From the NCBI GenBank assembly GCA_964347915.1, contig CAYGAM010000013.1:1-32748 (forward strand): a stretch of 32,748 nucleotides of DNA, written 5' to 3'. The stretch is from CAYGAM01 sp964347915. GTDB lineage: Archaea; Thermoproteota; Nitrososphaeria; Nitrososphaerales; Nitrosopumilaceae. Positions 7,798 through 16,073 of this stretch are shown piece by piece (the stretch's first letter is position 1; each line of letters opens with the position of its first letter). The translations under genes were made by a program, and so were the position numbers. The notes below the pieces were generated by a model. That model did no database searches and was not told where the DNA came from. It saw nothing but the letters and a program-made list of their open reading frames with translations.

Positions 7798-10647
7798 CTA
7801 TGCAGTTTTGGCATGTATTTTTCTGCACGGCTTGCACCACGACTGAGGCCTGATTATTCCGTCCACATTCCTGAATCCAAATTTTTTGTCAATCTCCTGC
7901 CTGGAATCTGCCGTCTTGCCGCATCTGGGGCATTTAGCCTGCTCTCTTGCAGAAATTTTGGATTTGACATGCTTGGCAATTATTCCCTGAACTTCGCTTG
8001 GATGAAATGCGACATCCCAAGCCCATGCGCCATACCTGCCGTCATCGTTTACTGCGTCCGTCCATTCCTTGAGATATCTTCGCTTTGTACGGTTCTGCTC
8101 GGTGTCGACGCCTTTGATTTCCAACACGAGAGTTATGCGGTTTGAGAGCCTTATCAAAAAGTCCGGAAAATAGTCGCGCACCACTCCATTGTACAGGTAT
8201 TTTATTACGAATCCGATGTGGTCGTTTTTAGCCCAGGACATGACGCTTTCATTGTCATCAAATTCCTGCATTGCGGCCAGCTCCCAGCCGGAATCGTGCG
8301 GAGCCAGCCTTGTGTGCGACTTTGCGGCGTGATGTGTCGGCTTTTTGGTGTGCCACGCGCGCATATCAAAAGTTGACTTGACCGGCTTTATTGCATTGAG
8401 GCTGATCCGCTTTCTGCTGGCGTTCTGAGATGTTATGCTGTCCCAGACGTGATTGACCACTTTGTTCATGTTAAACAGAATTGTCATTTTTCTGCGCAAC
8501 GCATCGCCTTCTGCCGTATTAATTACATCAATTTTTCCAGAACCGATAAACTCTTCAACTATTCTGACAACCTGGGCAATGAGAAATTCCTTGTTGCCCT
8601 TCCAGTTTGGCGACATTTTTTCGTATACGTCCTTGGCTGTCACAAAAATTATCCTCTGCAGCCGGATTTCCTTGTTTAGCTCATGCAGGTCAATTTCGGA
8701 CATCTTGTCTGGATCCGGCTTGCCTGCGAGTATCTGAGCCATGCCTACTGTCAGAATTGGGCGTTCCTTGCCTATCTTCAGAACCGTTATCTTGTTCCAG
8801 TCTACAGAAAGTATCGGCTTGTAGTTCGTGTCAATCCTGTCTATGTTTGGCCACGATATCACATGTTGCATCCTTGCCTCAATTATTGGGGGCGGAGGCG
8901 GCGGAGGCGGCGGGGGCCATGGTTTCTCATGCGGCAGGAATGTGAATGGAATGCCGAACACATTGACATACTCGGGCAGATACAAGCCTGTTTTTTCATC
9001 AATTTCATAGGACATTCTTCGAAGCCCTCGTCCCACAACCTGCTCGCAAAGCAGCTGGCTTGAGAATGCCCTCAAACCCATTATGTGCGTGACGTTTTTT
9101 GCATCCCAACCTTCTGACAACATCTGTACGGCAATGATGTTTCTTATCTGCTCTCCGGGCTTGCCGTGTTTGCCTACGGTACTGACTCTCTCTCGCAGCT
9201 TCTCTTCCCTGCTTGAACCGACAGAATCTTGCTCCTCTGCCTTTTTTATCATGGCAGAATCTATTCGCAATATGTGTTCCGGATCAGAAAGATCGTCAAG
9301 TTCAAACTGATTCTTTTCAAACGAATGCATCACCCTTGCGGCTGTATTGGTTTTGTTGCATACAGTAATCATTACCGGGGGAATGGGTGATTCGTTCTCT
9401 TCCCATATCTTTTTTGTCTCAATCCAGTCTTGTCCAAGCAACATGTATGCGTTTGCCACCAAATCGGGGAGCTTTTCGTACGGCTTGGCATTTCTGTTGA
9501 GATCCGGCTTTACTTCGTCGTCCATGTATATGTGGTAGAATCGAGATCTGTAGTCATCGTCAAATTTGTCGCCATCGTCCTGTATTGAAATCCTGGGAGT
9601 CTTTGTAAGTCCTGATTCGATTGCATCGTTGAGCGAAAAATCAGATACGACCCACTTAAACACATCGTCTCTTGCAATGTTTTTTCCAGACGGCTTAAAC
9701 GGCGTAGCAGAAAAATCAAAACAGTGAGTGATGCCGCGCGCCGCATGGATTTTGTCCAACCCTTCCATCCATAACTTGTCCCGTTCCTGTTCTTCTTTTG
9801 ACAGGCTGCTGGGCTGATCTTTGTCTGCTCTGTATGCATGATGAGCTTCATCGTTTATGACTACAATATTGTCAAGATTATGCCCCAGTATTCTTTTTGC
9901 AAATGCACTATCGCTTTCTCTGCCTAATTTGACGACGCTTCTTGGCGCGTCGTCCTTTGGTTCTAGCGTGTGCCAGTTGTGTATTGCAATTCTGGCGTGA
10001 AAGAGATTTTCGCGCAACGAATCTGGCACTAAATCAAATTCGTCGTATATGTTGCCTTTCCTGGTAGGGTGCAGTACTTGAAGGCGGGATTTGACTGTCA
10101 GGCCTGGAGCCATTACGAGTATGTTGCGCGAGAAGCGCGAGTCCTGCCTGCGGACAGACTTGTTTATGGCCTGCCACGCAATCACCATTGCTATCACTAT
10201 GGTCTTGCCTGTTCCTGTAGCCATCTTGCAGCACCATCGAGCAAAGCTACCGCCGTCTGATGGTACGTCTATGCCCTGTCTTTCAGAATGCGGCGCTTCT
10301 GTCAGCCAGATCAAAGTCTCTACTGCTTCCAGTTGGCAGAAGAACAGCCTGCTTTCACGCTGCTCGTTGTGGTGCCAGAACTCCAGGAGCTTTTTGGTAG
10401 TACCGGTTGCTCCTGGGTATCCGTTCTGCTTCCATGCATCAACGCGCTCGCGTATGCGGTTTACCAGGGGCAACTCGCAAAACACTCCTGGGTCGTCAAA
10501 AGATTTGCTGTTGGGCGTTGCGTTAAAAATGCCGGCGGGCCTGCGCCCGGCAATCAGATCAAATTTTCTTTCGGTGCGATCATACTTCCAGTGCTGCGAG
10601 GGCATCTCATACGGATTGCAGATTATGAGATGATCTATCTTGGACAT
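7798..10647 (-). CDS. res: Type III-like restriction endonuclease subunit (DEAD/DEAH helicase-nuclease)
   Basis: Superfamily 2 helicase-nuclease of 949 residues. Seen in order: an N-terminal NPYEMPSQHW region, a Q-motif-like segment, Walker A ATGTGKT (about 143-149), Walker B DEAH (about 266-269), motif III SAT in FDFSATPF (about 313), motifs V/VI in SEGWDAKNVTHIMGLR and QVVGRGLRR, a ten-proline linker, a PD-(D/E)xK nuclease signature PDFLIR with LVLEIKG (about 828-846), and a C-terminal four-cysteine zinc ribbon (CPRC and CKPC). The length fits type III Res subunits. It lies immediately downstream of mod and should cut unmodified DNA together with it. The ATG at 10647 gives MSKIDHLIICNPYE and starts one base after the mod stop; a TTG at 10656 would add three residues and overlap mod. 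Confidence 0.92.
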   Translation of the reverse strand: MSKIDHLIICNPYEMPSQHWKYDRTERKFDLIAGRRPAGIFNATPNSKSFDDPGVFCELPLVNRIRERVDAWKQNGYPGATGTTKKLLEFWHHNEQRESRLFFCQLEAVETLIWLTEAPHSERQGIDVPSDGGSFARWCCKMATGTGKTIVIAMVIAWQAINKSVRRQDSRFSRNILVMAPGLTVKSRLQVLHPTRKGNIYDEFDLVPDSLRENLFHARIAIHNWHTLEPKDDAPRSVVKLGRESDSAFAKRILGHNLDNIVVINDEAHHAYRADKDQPSSLSKEEQERDKLWMEGLDKIHAARGITHCFDFSATPFKPSGKNIARDDVFKWVVSDFSLNDAIESGLTKTPRISIQDDGDKFDDDYRSRFYHIYMDDEVKPDLNRNAKPYEKLPDLVANAYMLLGQDWIETKKIWEENESPIPPVMITVCNKTNTAARVMHSFEKNQFELDDLSDPEHILRIDSAMIKKAEEQDSVGSSREEKLRERVSTVGKHGKPGEQIRNIIAVQMLSEGWDAKNVTHIMGLRAFSSQLLCEQVVGRGLRRMSYEIDEKTGLYLPEYVNVFGIPFTFLPHEKPWPPPPPPPPPPIIEARMQHVISWPNIDRIDTNYKPILSVDWNKITVLKIGKERPILTVGMAQILAGKPDPDKMSEIDLHELNKEIRLQRIIFVTAKDVYEKMSPNWKGNKEFLIAQVVRIVEEFIGSGKIDVINTAEGDALRRKMTILFNMNKVVNHVWDSITSQNASRKRISLNAIKPVKSTFDMRAWHTKKPTHHAAKSHTRLAPHDSGWELAAMQEFDDNESVMSWAKNDHIGFVIKYLYNGVVRDYFPDFLIRLSNRITLVLEIKGVDTEQNRTKRRYLKEWTDAVNDDGRYGAWAWDVAFHPSEVQGIIAKHVKSKISAREQAKCPRCGKTADSRQEIDKKFGFRNVDGIIRPQSWCKPCRKIHAKTA
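8886..8917 (-). repeat. GC-rich proline-codon tract inside res
   Basis: Ten consecutive proline codons (CCC/CCG/CCT/CCA mixture) form a purine-rich low-complexity tract on the plus strand. It sits between the helicase core and the C-terminal half and is a natural site for slippage, but the mixed codons reduce that risk. Confidence 0.8.
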
Positions 10648-10648
10648 T

Positions 10649-13156
10649 TTACTCAAGATCTACAATTTTCAGCGACTCTATTCCGCGATCGTCAATTATC
10701 TTTACTGCCGCCCGTTTGTTGGAACCGGCCTCAAATGGAATTGACTCTATTCCTTGGTATCTGATGACAAGTTCTTCGTCAATTTGTGACTTTAGCGTCT
10801 TTGCAAGATTGTTCCATCCGCCGCTTTTGCCGTCCATGGGAAAAAAGATTTGTTTCGGATACAGACTCCGTCCGTCATAGTCCGTATCAAGCATCCACAT
10901 GGCTATTTTTGATGAACCGCCTGATTCAATTTGGTCGTTTTCTGTGTTGTAATAATCAAAGCCGTTTATTGCAACGATGTACTTTTCATTTTCAATTTTA
11001 TGTACATCCACATCCGGCTGTCCAATCAGCCAAAATGACTCGTTTGCAAATATGTTTTTCTTGAGATCATTCGTGAGAAGATCCCTGTTCATTTCAGCTT
11101 TTAGTATGGTAACACCAGGCCAATTTAGTTTGTCAATATCTTTTGACGCTTCTGGATCAAATTGCATTGCAGCAAATATTATCATTGCGGGCCTTGGAAC
11201 CAATGTTCCTGCTTCTTCAATTGCCAGTTCAATCTGTCTTTGTTCTAGCGGCGCATATTCAGAACCAAATGAGATCATTACGCGTTTTGGATCTGTTTCT
11301 TTTGTTTCAGCATCAGCATGCAGCCATTTTGTAGTGGGATGCGTATCTACACTGCCGAATTCTATTTTTTGCCCGGATTTTCCGCGTATGCCTGATTTTA
11401 GCAATTCATCGCGCCATTGTTGTTGGTGCGAAATTGTTGCCTGCATAGTTTGATCTGATTGTTGGTGTTCTTCAAACAGAACATCAAGAGATTTTGCAAT
11501 GGGTGCAGGAACAGCTTCTACGGTAAACGGTCCGGAGATTCTGGTTGTATTTTTCTGTTCGTTGGGCTTATCATATAGTATTTCAATGTCTGGCTGTTCG
11601 TTATGGGCAACCGAACGTAGCGTTTTGTGAAGAATTGTACTGTATTCAAAACCTGATGATACTCCTTCATTGGGTTTGCTTAATTGGTAATAACGATACT
11701 TTGCGGTCATAAGCCTTTGCTTGGCCAGCGCCAGCGCAACTCTTGAGGTATCGCACGTAATCCATCTCCTACCCCATTTTTCTGCGACGTATGCGGTAGT
11801 GCCGCTGCCGCATGTTGGATCAAACACCAAGTCACCGGGATCTGTAGTCATTATCATGCAGCGCTGGATCACTTTGCGTGACGTTTGTACCACATAGCGC
11901 TTGTCTGTAGCGCCTTTTGTGTCAACCCACATATTGCCCAATTCCGTAATTGGAAAATCTTCAAAATATCTCTTGTAATTCAAAGTATTTTTGGTCGCGA
12001 TGAGCCATTCTGCCTCTTTTAGGCGACTCATTCCTTCTCTGTTTGTCTTCCATTGGTGGGTGTTTCCTGGATGAAATTTTTTGCCGTCAAATTCAAATTC
12101 AAACGTTGCCGTTTTGCTGAAACCTGCACGTCTCAAATCACTAACAGTAAATATCTTGCAATCTTTTGGTAGCAATCTGTTATCTAAAATCTCCTCCAGT
12201 GTGATCTTTCTTATTTTGCCATTTGCTTCTTCAACATTATTGTACTGAGCTCCTGCGCCAATGCCCAGCTTTTTGTCAATGAAAATTTTATGAAATTTAA
12301 TGCGTTTTTTGTCCTTTGCAAACCATACCAAATAATCTGACATTGACGGCAGCAATTTGGTAGTGTCACCTGTTGTGGTTTTGAAGCTGATTATATTGAT
12401 GAAATTGTCGTGTCCAAAAATTTCTTCCATTATGCTTTTTACGTAATGCAAGTTTTCATCAGAAATTTGTACAAAAATGCTCCCGCTTTCAGTCAAAAGT
12501 CTTTTTGCCAAAAGCAGCCTGTTTCTCAAATACGACAGATATGAGTGGATTCCCAACTCCCATGTATCTCGGAATGCCCTGATCATCTCTGGTTCTTGCG
12601 TTAAATCCTTGTCATTGCCGTCAACGACGTTTTTCTTGTTTACAAACGGCTGAAAATTAGATCCGTACTTTATCCCGTACGGCGGGTCCATGTATATCAT
12701 TTGAACTCTTCCCTCCATTCCCTCTTTTTCCAAGAGCGAATTCATCACAAGCAGGGAATCTCCGGCAATTAGCCTATTGGACCAGTTCTGATTGTGCTTG
12801 TAAAATTCTATTGCATTGCTAATTGGAAGATGATCTTCCGGATTGTCAAAATAGCTGAATATTGTTTTTTGCGCCGCTTGTTCCTGTTTGATGATTTCTG
12901 CAAGAATGGTTGCCGGATCAATTCGTTCATGTACATGCAGTGAAACTGTATCTACTTCAAATTCGGCCTGCTCTTGCTTTCCTACCCACTGCAGCTGTGG
13001 TTCCGTGCGCAGATCATGCGAATACGAGTATGTTTTGCTTGGCTGATCTGGATCTGTATCAGAAGTGACTAGACCGACAGGGGGATTATTCCGTCTCTTG
13101 GCATCTTTGTGAGTATATCTGTCAAGTTCTCTTGCCTTTTTTGCTTTACTTTTCAA
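10649..13156 (-). CDS. mod: Type III-like DNA adenine methyltransferase subunit (Mod)
   Basis: 835-residue site-specific DNA methyltransferase of the beta class: the catalytic motif DPPY (157-160) precedes the AdoMet-binding motif FDPTCGSG (445-452), with the target-recognition region in between. The C-terminal extension after about 490 is unusually long. DPPY in this order indicates N6-adenine methylation most likely. With Res it forms a restriction-modification pair; the two genes abut (stop TAA at 10649, res ATG at 10647), which suggests translational coupling. The TTG start at 13156 is used because no nearby ATG exists in frame and a TATA-like ATACATAAAG lies upstream. The coding sequence is visibly more A+T-rich than the flanking core genes, consistent with acquisition by transfer. 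Confidence 0.92.
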   Translation of the reverse strand: MKSKAKKARELDRYTHKDAKRRNNPPVGLVTSDTDPDQPSKTYSYSHDLRTEPQLQWVGKQEQAEFEVDTVSLHVHERIDPATILAEIIKQEQAAQKTIFSYFDNPEDHLPISNAIEFYKHNQNWSNRLIAGDSLLVMNSLLEKEGMEGRVQMIYMDPPYGIKYGSNFQPFVNKKNVVDGNDKDLTQEPEMIRAFRDTWELGIHSYLSYLRNRLLLAKRLLTESGSIFVQISDENLHYVKSIMEEIFGHDNFINIISFKTTTGDTTKLLPSMSDYLVWFAKDKKRIKFHKIFIDKKLGIGAGAQYNNVEEANGKIRKITLEEILDNRLLPKDCKIFTVSDLRRAGFSKTATFEFEFDGKKFHPGNTHQWKTNREGMSRLKEAEWLIATKNTLNYKRYFEDFPITELGNMWVDTKGATDKRYVVQTSRKVIQRCMIMTTDPGDLVFDPTCGSGTTAYVAEKWGRRWITCDTSRVALALAKQRLMTAKYRYYQLSKPNEGVSSGFEYSTILHKTLRSVAHNEQPDIEILYDKPNEQKNTTRISGPFTVEAVPAPIAKSLDVLFEEHQQSDQTMQATISHQQQWRDELLKSGIRGKSGQKIEFGSVDTHPTTKWLHADAETKETDPKRVMISFGSEYAPLEQRQIELAIEEAGTLVPRPAMIIFAAMQFDPEASKDIDKLNWPGVTILKAEMNRDLLTNDLKKNIFANESFWLIGQPDVDVHKIENEKYIVAINGFDYYNTENDQIESGGSSKIAMWMLDTDYDGRSLYPKQIFFPMDGKSGGWNNLAKTLKSQIDEELVIRYQGIESIPFEAGSNKRAAVKIIDDRGIESLKIVDLE

Positions 13157-13175
13157 GAGATCTTTACAAACTTGG

Positions 13176-13200
13176 GATCGCTTTATGTATTTTTCCTACT
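13176..13200. promoter_or_regulatory. Shared divergent promoter region mod / AbrB-like gene
   Basis: CTTTATGTAT (13181-13190) can serve as a TATA box for the AbrB-like gene to the right. Its complement ATACATAAAG lies about 30 nt upstream of the mod TTG on the minus strand. The two genes are divergent with only about 60 bp between starts, so the AbrB-like protein could control mod/res; that is inference. Confidence 0.45.
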
Positions 13201-13217
13201 TTCTTTACATGAAAGGA

Positions 13218-13376
13218 ATGACTGACAAAGAAGTTCTAGGCACGACTACTGTCTCGTACAAGTATCAAATCACCATACCCAAAAAGGTGCGAAAGAGCTG
13301 CAGATTTGCAGAAGGCGATGTAATTGTCTTTGAACGAGAGAACGACCGCTTGTACATTCGAAACGGCAGCGCATGA
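13218..13376 (+). CDS. AbrB/MazE/SpoVT-like DNA-binding protein
   Basis: Small single-domain swapped-hairpin regulator of 52 residues. The core LGTTTVSYKYQITIPKKVRK and AEGDVIVFERENDRLYIR are the classic AbrB-type beta strands. The ATG at 13218 is chosen because upstream in-frame codons (from 13185) overlap the TATA box; an ATG at 13209 is equally compatible with promoter spacing. It lies divergent from the restriction-modification operon, and no toxin gene follows it, so it is more likely a transcription regulator than an antitoxin. It might act as the control protein of the restriction-modification system (inference). Confidence 0.75.
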   Translation: MTDKEVLGTTTVSYKYQITIPKKVRKSCRFAEGDVIVFERENDRLYIRNGSA

Positions 13377-13670
13377 CATGCTGACCAACCCACCCTGATT
13401 CGGCCCTTTCACTAACTTGGTTTGTTTTGACATGCTGGTGCCGGCACCTCTTACCAAAAGCGTACGGCTGTAGCCGTCATTGATCTGCGAATTATGCGAT
13501 TCTGCGTCTGCCATCTTTATGCGTCAGTGCAGAGTGCAAGTCTGCCATTGTCCATTTAATGCATTGCACTGCAATGCGCTTGGGGGCATATATGCAGCAT
13601 CTTGCTCCTACCAGATTGAACCATTGCCTGGTGACAACATCGCTAATGCACTTCCATACATTACCCGATA
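13377..13670. other. Spacer without recognised gene
   Basis: About 290 bp between the AbrB-like gene and the convergent ATPase gene. Short ORFs on both strands have poor protein character. I see no RNA gene or clear repeat. Confidence 0.4.
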
Positions 13671-14846
13671 TCACGGCGCTGATGATGCATAACGCAGCCA
13701 CGCGCAAAACATGCCGTCTGTGATTTCATATATGCCACGTCTCCTTTTGTATACCACATCCTTGCTCAAAAGAGTGCAGAGCAGACCAGTAACTTCGTTG
13801 ATCTCCCTGTTTTCTGCATCTGCAATCTCTCTCGGACTTTTGGCTCCGCTTTTAGCCATTGCCTTTACAATTCTTACCTCGCTTGTCTTTAACATGTTCA
13901 AATAACTTGCAAAGTGGACTCTGCCTTCCGCCTTTAGCATTCTTGATACTGCAGCGGCTACTGCATCTTTGCCTATCGTGTCTGTCTCACTGTCCTTTAG
14001 GTATCGTCCTAGCAGCTGTAGGTTGTATGGAATGCCGCCGGTTGCCGCCATAAGCGATCTCAGTCCAGCTTTGCTGATCTTTTTTGCGCTCAAATATTTA
14101 GCAACAAATTCCCGTACTGCATCTTCTTTTAGTGGTTCAATGTGCAGTGAGAGGAGCTGCTTGTAAAGGGGCGAGGACTGGCTGCCTACAGCCTGTTGCA
14201 TCGTATAAGCAAACGAACCGGACACGACCAGCGAAGTTCGCTTGTAGTTCTCATTTATTGTCCGAATTAGTCTTAGGATAGCGTCTCCAACAGCCTGGCG
14301 CCCTGTCTTGAGATCAGTGAGCGACGGAAACTCGTCTATCATTAGGACACATTGAGTACCAGTCTTTACTGCCAGATCGTCTGCCATTTCAAAGACGCTT
14401 GATATGGCTCTGGATCTGCTGACATTTTCTCCCCTAGCATAGGATACTGTATACGTTATTTTATCTTCAATGCTGGCCGATATGTTCAGGTGTGTCAGAA
14501 GGTTTGCAAGCCCCTCTTGGCCTAACCTAATCATGTCGCCAATCTTCATTTGAAGCGAGAATTTGTCCTTGAAGGCAAGAATTGTTCTGTCAAACAATTC
14601 GGACACAAAAGCGTCCAAGGTGGCCGGAAACGCGTCCCATGCTGAGATATATATTGCGACGATGTTTTTTTCCTCCAGCCTCCGCTTTACCTCTTTTAGT
14701 ATGCTTGTCTTGCCAATTCTTCTGATGCCAGTAATGGCAAAGCCGGCCCGCGAATCCTTCTCAAACAAGACAGAAAGCATGCGCTTCACTTCATCCTCGC
14801 GTCCTATCAGCAATTCTCCTTCAACCGGCGTTAGGTAGAATGACAT
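13671..14846 (-). CDS. Archaeal-type P-loop ATPase with C-terminal winged-helix-like region
   Basis: 391 residues. Walker A is GIRRIGKT (40-47), preceded by the family-typical LIGREDEVKRML. Walker B is CVLMIDEF (about 167-173), and VVSGSF resembles the sensor region. The C-terminal part (RIVKAMAKSGAKSPREIADA to VVYKRRRGIYEI) looks like a winged helix. This matches the archaeal ATPase family (Pfam ATPase_2 type), whose members are expanded in archaea and mostly uncharacterised; some lie beside mobile or defence genes. The ATG at 14846 is chosen over one at 14921: a TATA box CTTTATAG lies 26 nt upstream, predicting a leaderless mRNA, and family similarity begins there. The promoter carries inverted repeats (14854-14882). 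Confidence 0.85.
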   Translation of the reverse strand: MSFYLTPVEGELLIGREDEVKRMLSVLFEKDSRAGFAITGIRRIGKTSILKEVKRRLEEKNIVAIYISAWDAFPATLDAFVSELFDRTILAFKDKFSLQMKIGDMIRLGQEGLANLLTHLNISASIEDKITYTVSYARGENVSRSRAISSVFEMADDLAVKTGTQCVLMIDEFPSLTDLKTGRQAVGDAILRLIRTINENYKRTSLVVSGSFAYTMQQAVGSQSSPLYKQLLSLHIEPLKEDAVREFVAKYLSAKKISKAGLRSLMAATGGIPYNLQLLGRYLKDSETDTIGKDAVAAAVSRMLKAEGRVHFASYLNMLKTSEVRIVKAMAKSGAKSPREIADAENREINEVTGLLCTLLSKDVVYKRRRGIYEITDGMFCAWLRYASSAP

Positions 14847-14853
14847 GAAAACA

Positions 14854-14882
14854 CTACAACATTGTAGACTATAAAGTTGTAG
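14854..14882 (-). promoter_or_regulatory. ATPase promoter with TATA box flanked by CTACAAC/GTTGTAG repeats
   Basis: Three related half-sites are seen: CTACAAC (14854-14860), TTGTAG (14862-14867) and GTTGTAG (14876-14882). The first two form CTACAA-CA-TTGTAG; the outer pair are perfect 7-bp inverted repeats enclosing the TATA box (14868-14876, CTTTATAGT on the minus strand). A protein bound here would block TBP or the start site, so this is a good candidate repressor operator. Confidence 0.6.
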
Positions 14883-15046
14883 TTTATCGCGGCAGATCAG
14901 AATGTGATCAATGGTAGTCACTGCTGGCTTTGTGATGCAAAGAGCGGCGTATCATCATGCGTACCATGCCCGCGTCCTTCAGATTATGCATTGCGGCAGC
15001 AAATCTGGAGGCCATGCTTCTACCCGCCGCTGATGCCTGTATTGAC

Positions 15047-15179
15047 CAGCTAAGCGAAATGTACTCTTGATTCAAAGTCCGGACGGCGGTCTGGACTCAG
15101 GTGGCGGTGGTTCCATCTGCTTCTTGAATGCCTGCATTGTCACCATGACATCCGAACCGGAGTACATTTCGCTTAGCTG
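15047..15179. repeat. Perfect 20-bp inverted repeat around the 5' end of the YwgA-like gene
   Basis: Left arm CAGCTAAGCGAAATGTACTC (15047-15066) and right arm 15160-15179 are exact reverse complements separated by 93 bp. The interior contains a further hairpin (AGTCCGGAC, loop GGCG, GTCTGGACT; 15076-15097, one G-T wobble) and the short palindrome TTGATTCAA (15067-15075). The right arm lies inside the N-terminal codons of the following gene. It could be an invertible segment, a structured leader, or a scar of rearrangement. Confidence 0.85.
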
Positions 15180-15783
15180 TACTGCATTACAAAGGATAAA
15201 TGCGGGAGGCTTTACCACGTATGATACGTTGAACAACAAGGCAACTGGCAACGATCTCCCAAAGTCATATGTGGTGCTAAAGGCCCTCAATAGGTTCGGC
15301 CAAATCCAGGGCAAAAAGGCCCTGCAAAAAATACTCTATGTGAATCTGGAGCGCAAGGTCTTTCTGTACCAGTGGAACAGCTACGGACCGTACTCAGAGG
15401 AGGTAAAGTACATGTCGGAGGGCATGGTCATAAATGGCCAAATCCGTATAGAACCAAGGTCATTGTCCACCTCGGGAAGAACCCAATTCAATATGGTGCT
15501 GACAGAAGATGGGAAGAAGCACCTTGCATCGATTGGAACAATGCCGGAACTTGATTCAAGAATTGAGTTTGTCCACAGATTATTGGATGGCAAAACCCCA
15601 AGAGAGATGGAATTGCTGGCATCTGTGCATTATATAGCATCCTATGAAGATGGAAAGTATTCGGACAGAATTTTCGATATAATAACTGAATTAAAACCTA
15701 ATGCCAACTTTAGCCAAAACAACGTAGATGCCGCAGTGCAGGAATTACAGACGGGAGAACTGTTAAACCCGCTTTCCTCCTAA
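15145..15783 (+). CDS. YwgA-like winged-helix protein
   Basis: 212 residues from the ATG at 15145. The segment LKALNRFGQIQGKKALQKIL followed by YQWNSYGPYSEEVKYM is the signature of the YwgA/SocA-type winged-helix family (GRKKLQK...YGPYS...L), seen in bacterial and archaeal proteins often found near toxin-antitoxin or phage-defence genes. The rest is mixed helical with no catalytic motif. A TTG at 15067 would add 26 low-complexity residues, and no convincing TATA box marks either start. The 5' end lies within the 20-bp inverted repeat. A frameshifted relative lies at 16979-17600. Confidence 0.65.
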   Translation: MTSEPEYISLSCTALQRINAGGFTTYDTLNNKATGNDLPKSYVVLKALNRFGQIQGKKALQKILYVNLERKVFLYQWNSYGPYSEEVKYMSEGMVINGQIRIEPRSLSTSGRTQFNMVLTEDGKKHLASIGTMPELDSRIEFVHRLLDGKTPREMELLASVHYIASYEDGKYSDRIFDIITELKPNANFSQNNVDAAVQELQTGELLNPLSS

Positions 15784-16073
15784 TGGTGTTGGGGATACGC
15801 GGCACCGTACAATAGTGGTTTTAGTTTCCCGGTCACGCACTGAACCCATAGTGACGCTCCTAAATTTTTGCAAAAATTTACTCCATATTCATGCCTGAGT
15901 GATTGCAAGAAATTGTGTGCCGCTGTATGTTGGAACGGATCTGGGAACAATTCTTCAAGCATTCTAAGATCAAATTGGAGGTTTTGTGTGGTATCCTATA
16001 TTGAAAGCAATCCTTCTAACCCGCAGCGAATTGCCCTGCGAGCAACCGCAATTTTTTCAGGGAAAAACGCCGT
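15784..16073. other. Spacer with 20-bp palindrome, no credible gene
   Basis: 290 bp between the YwgA-like gene and the next ORF. It contains the palindrome at 15861-15880. A minus-strand ORF (15780-15962) with NFLQSLRHEYGVNFCKNLGA has some protein character but no recognisable family, no promoter and no upstream continuation; it may be a remnant. Confidence 0.4.
15861..15880. repeat. Perfect 20-bp palindrome
   Basis: TAAATTTTTGCAAAAATTTA is its own exact reverse complement. It sits 78 bp after the YwgA-like stop codon in a non-coding spacer and could be a protein-binding site or part of a transcription end. Confidence 0.85.

Noticed and set aside
14957..15070. Small 37-codon ORF ending in the left arm of the inverted repeat
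   Set aside because: Short and without recognisable family or promoter. It is mentioned only as context to the inverted repeat.
15780..15962. Minus-strand 60-codon ORF with NFLQSLRHEYGVNF
   Set aside because: It has a somewhat native look but no start signal, no continuation and no known family. Kept only as a possible remnant.
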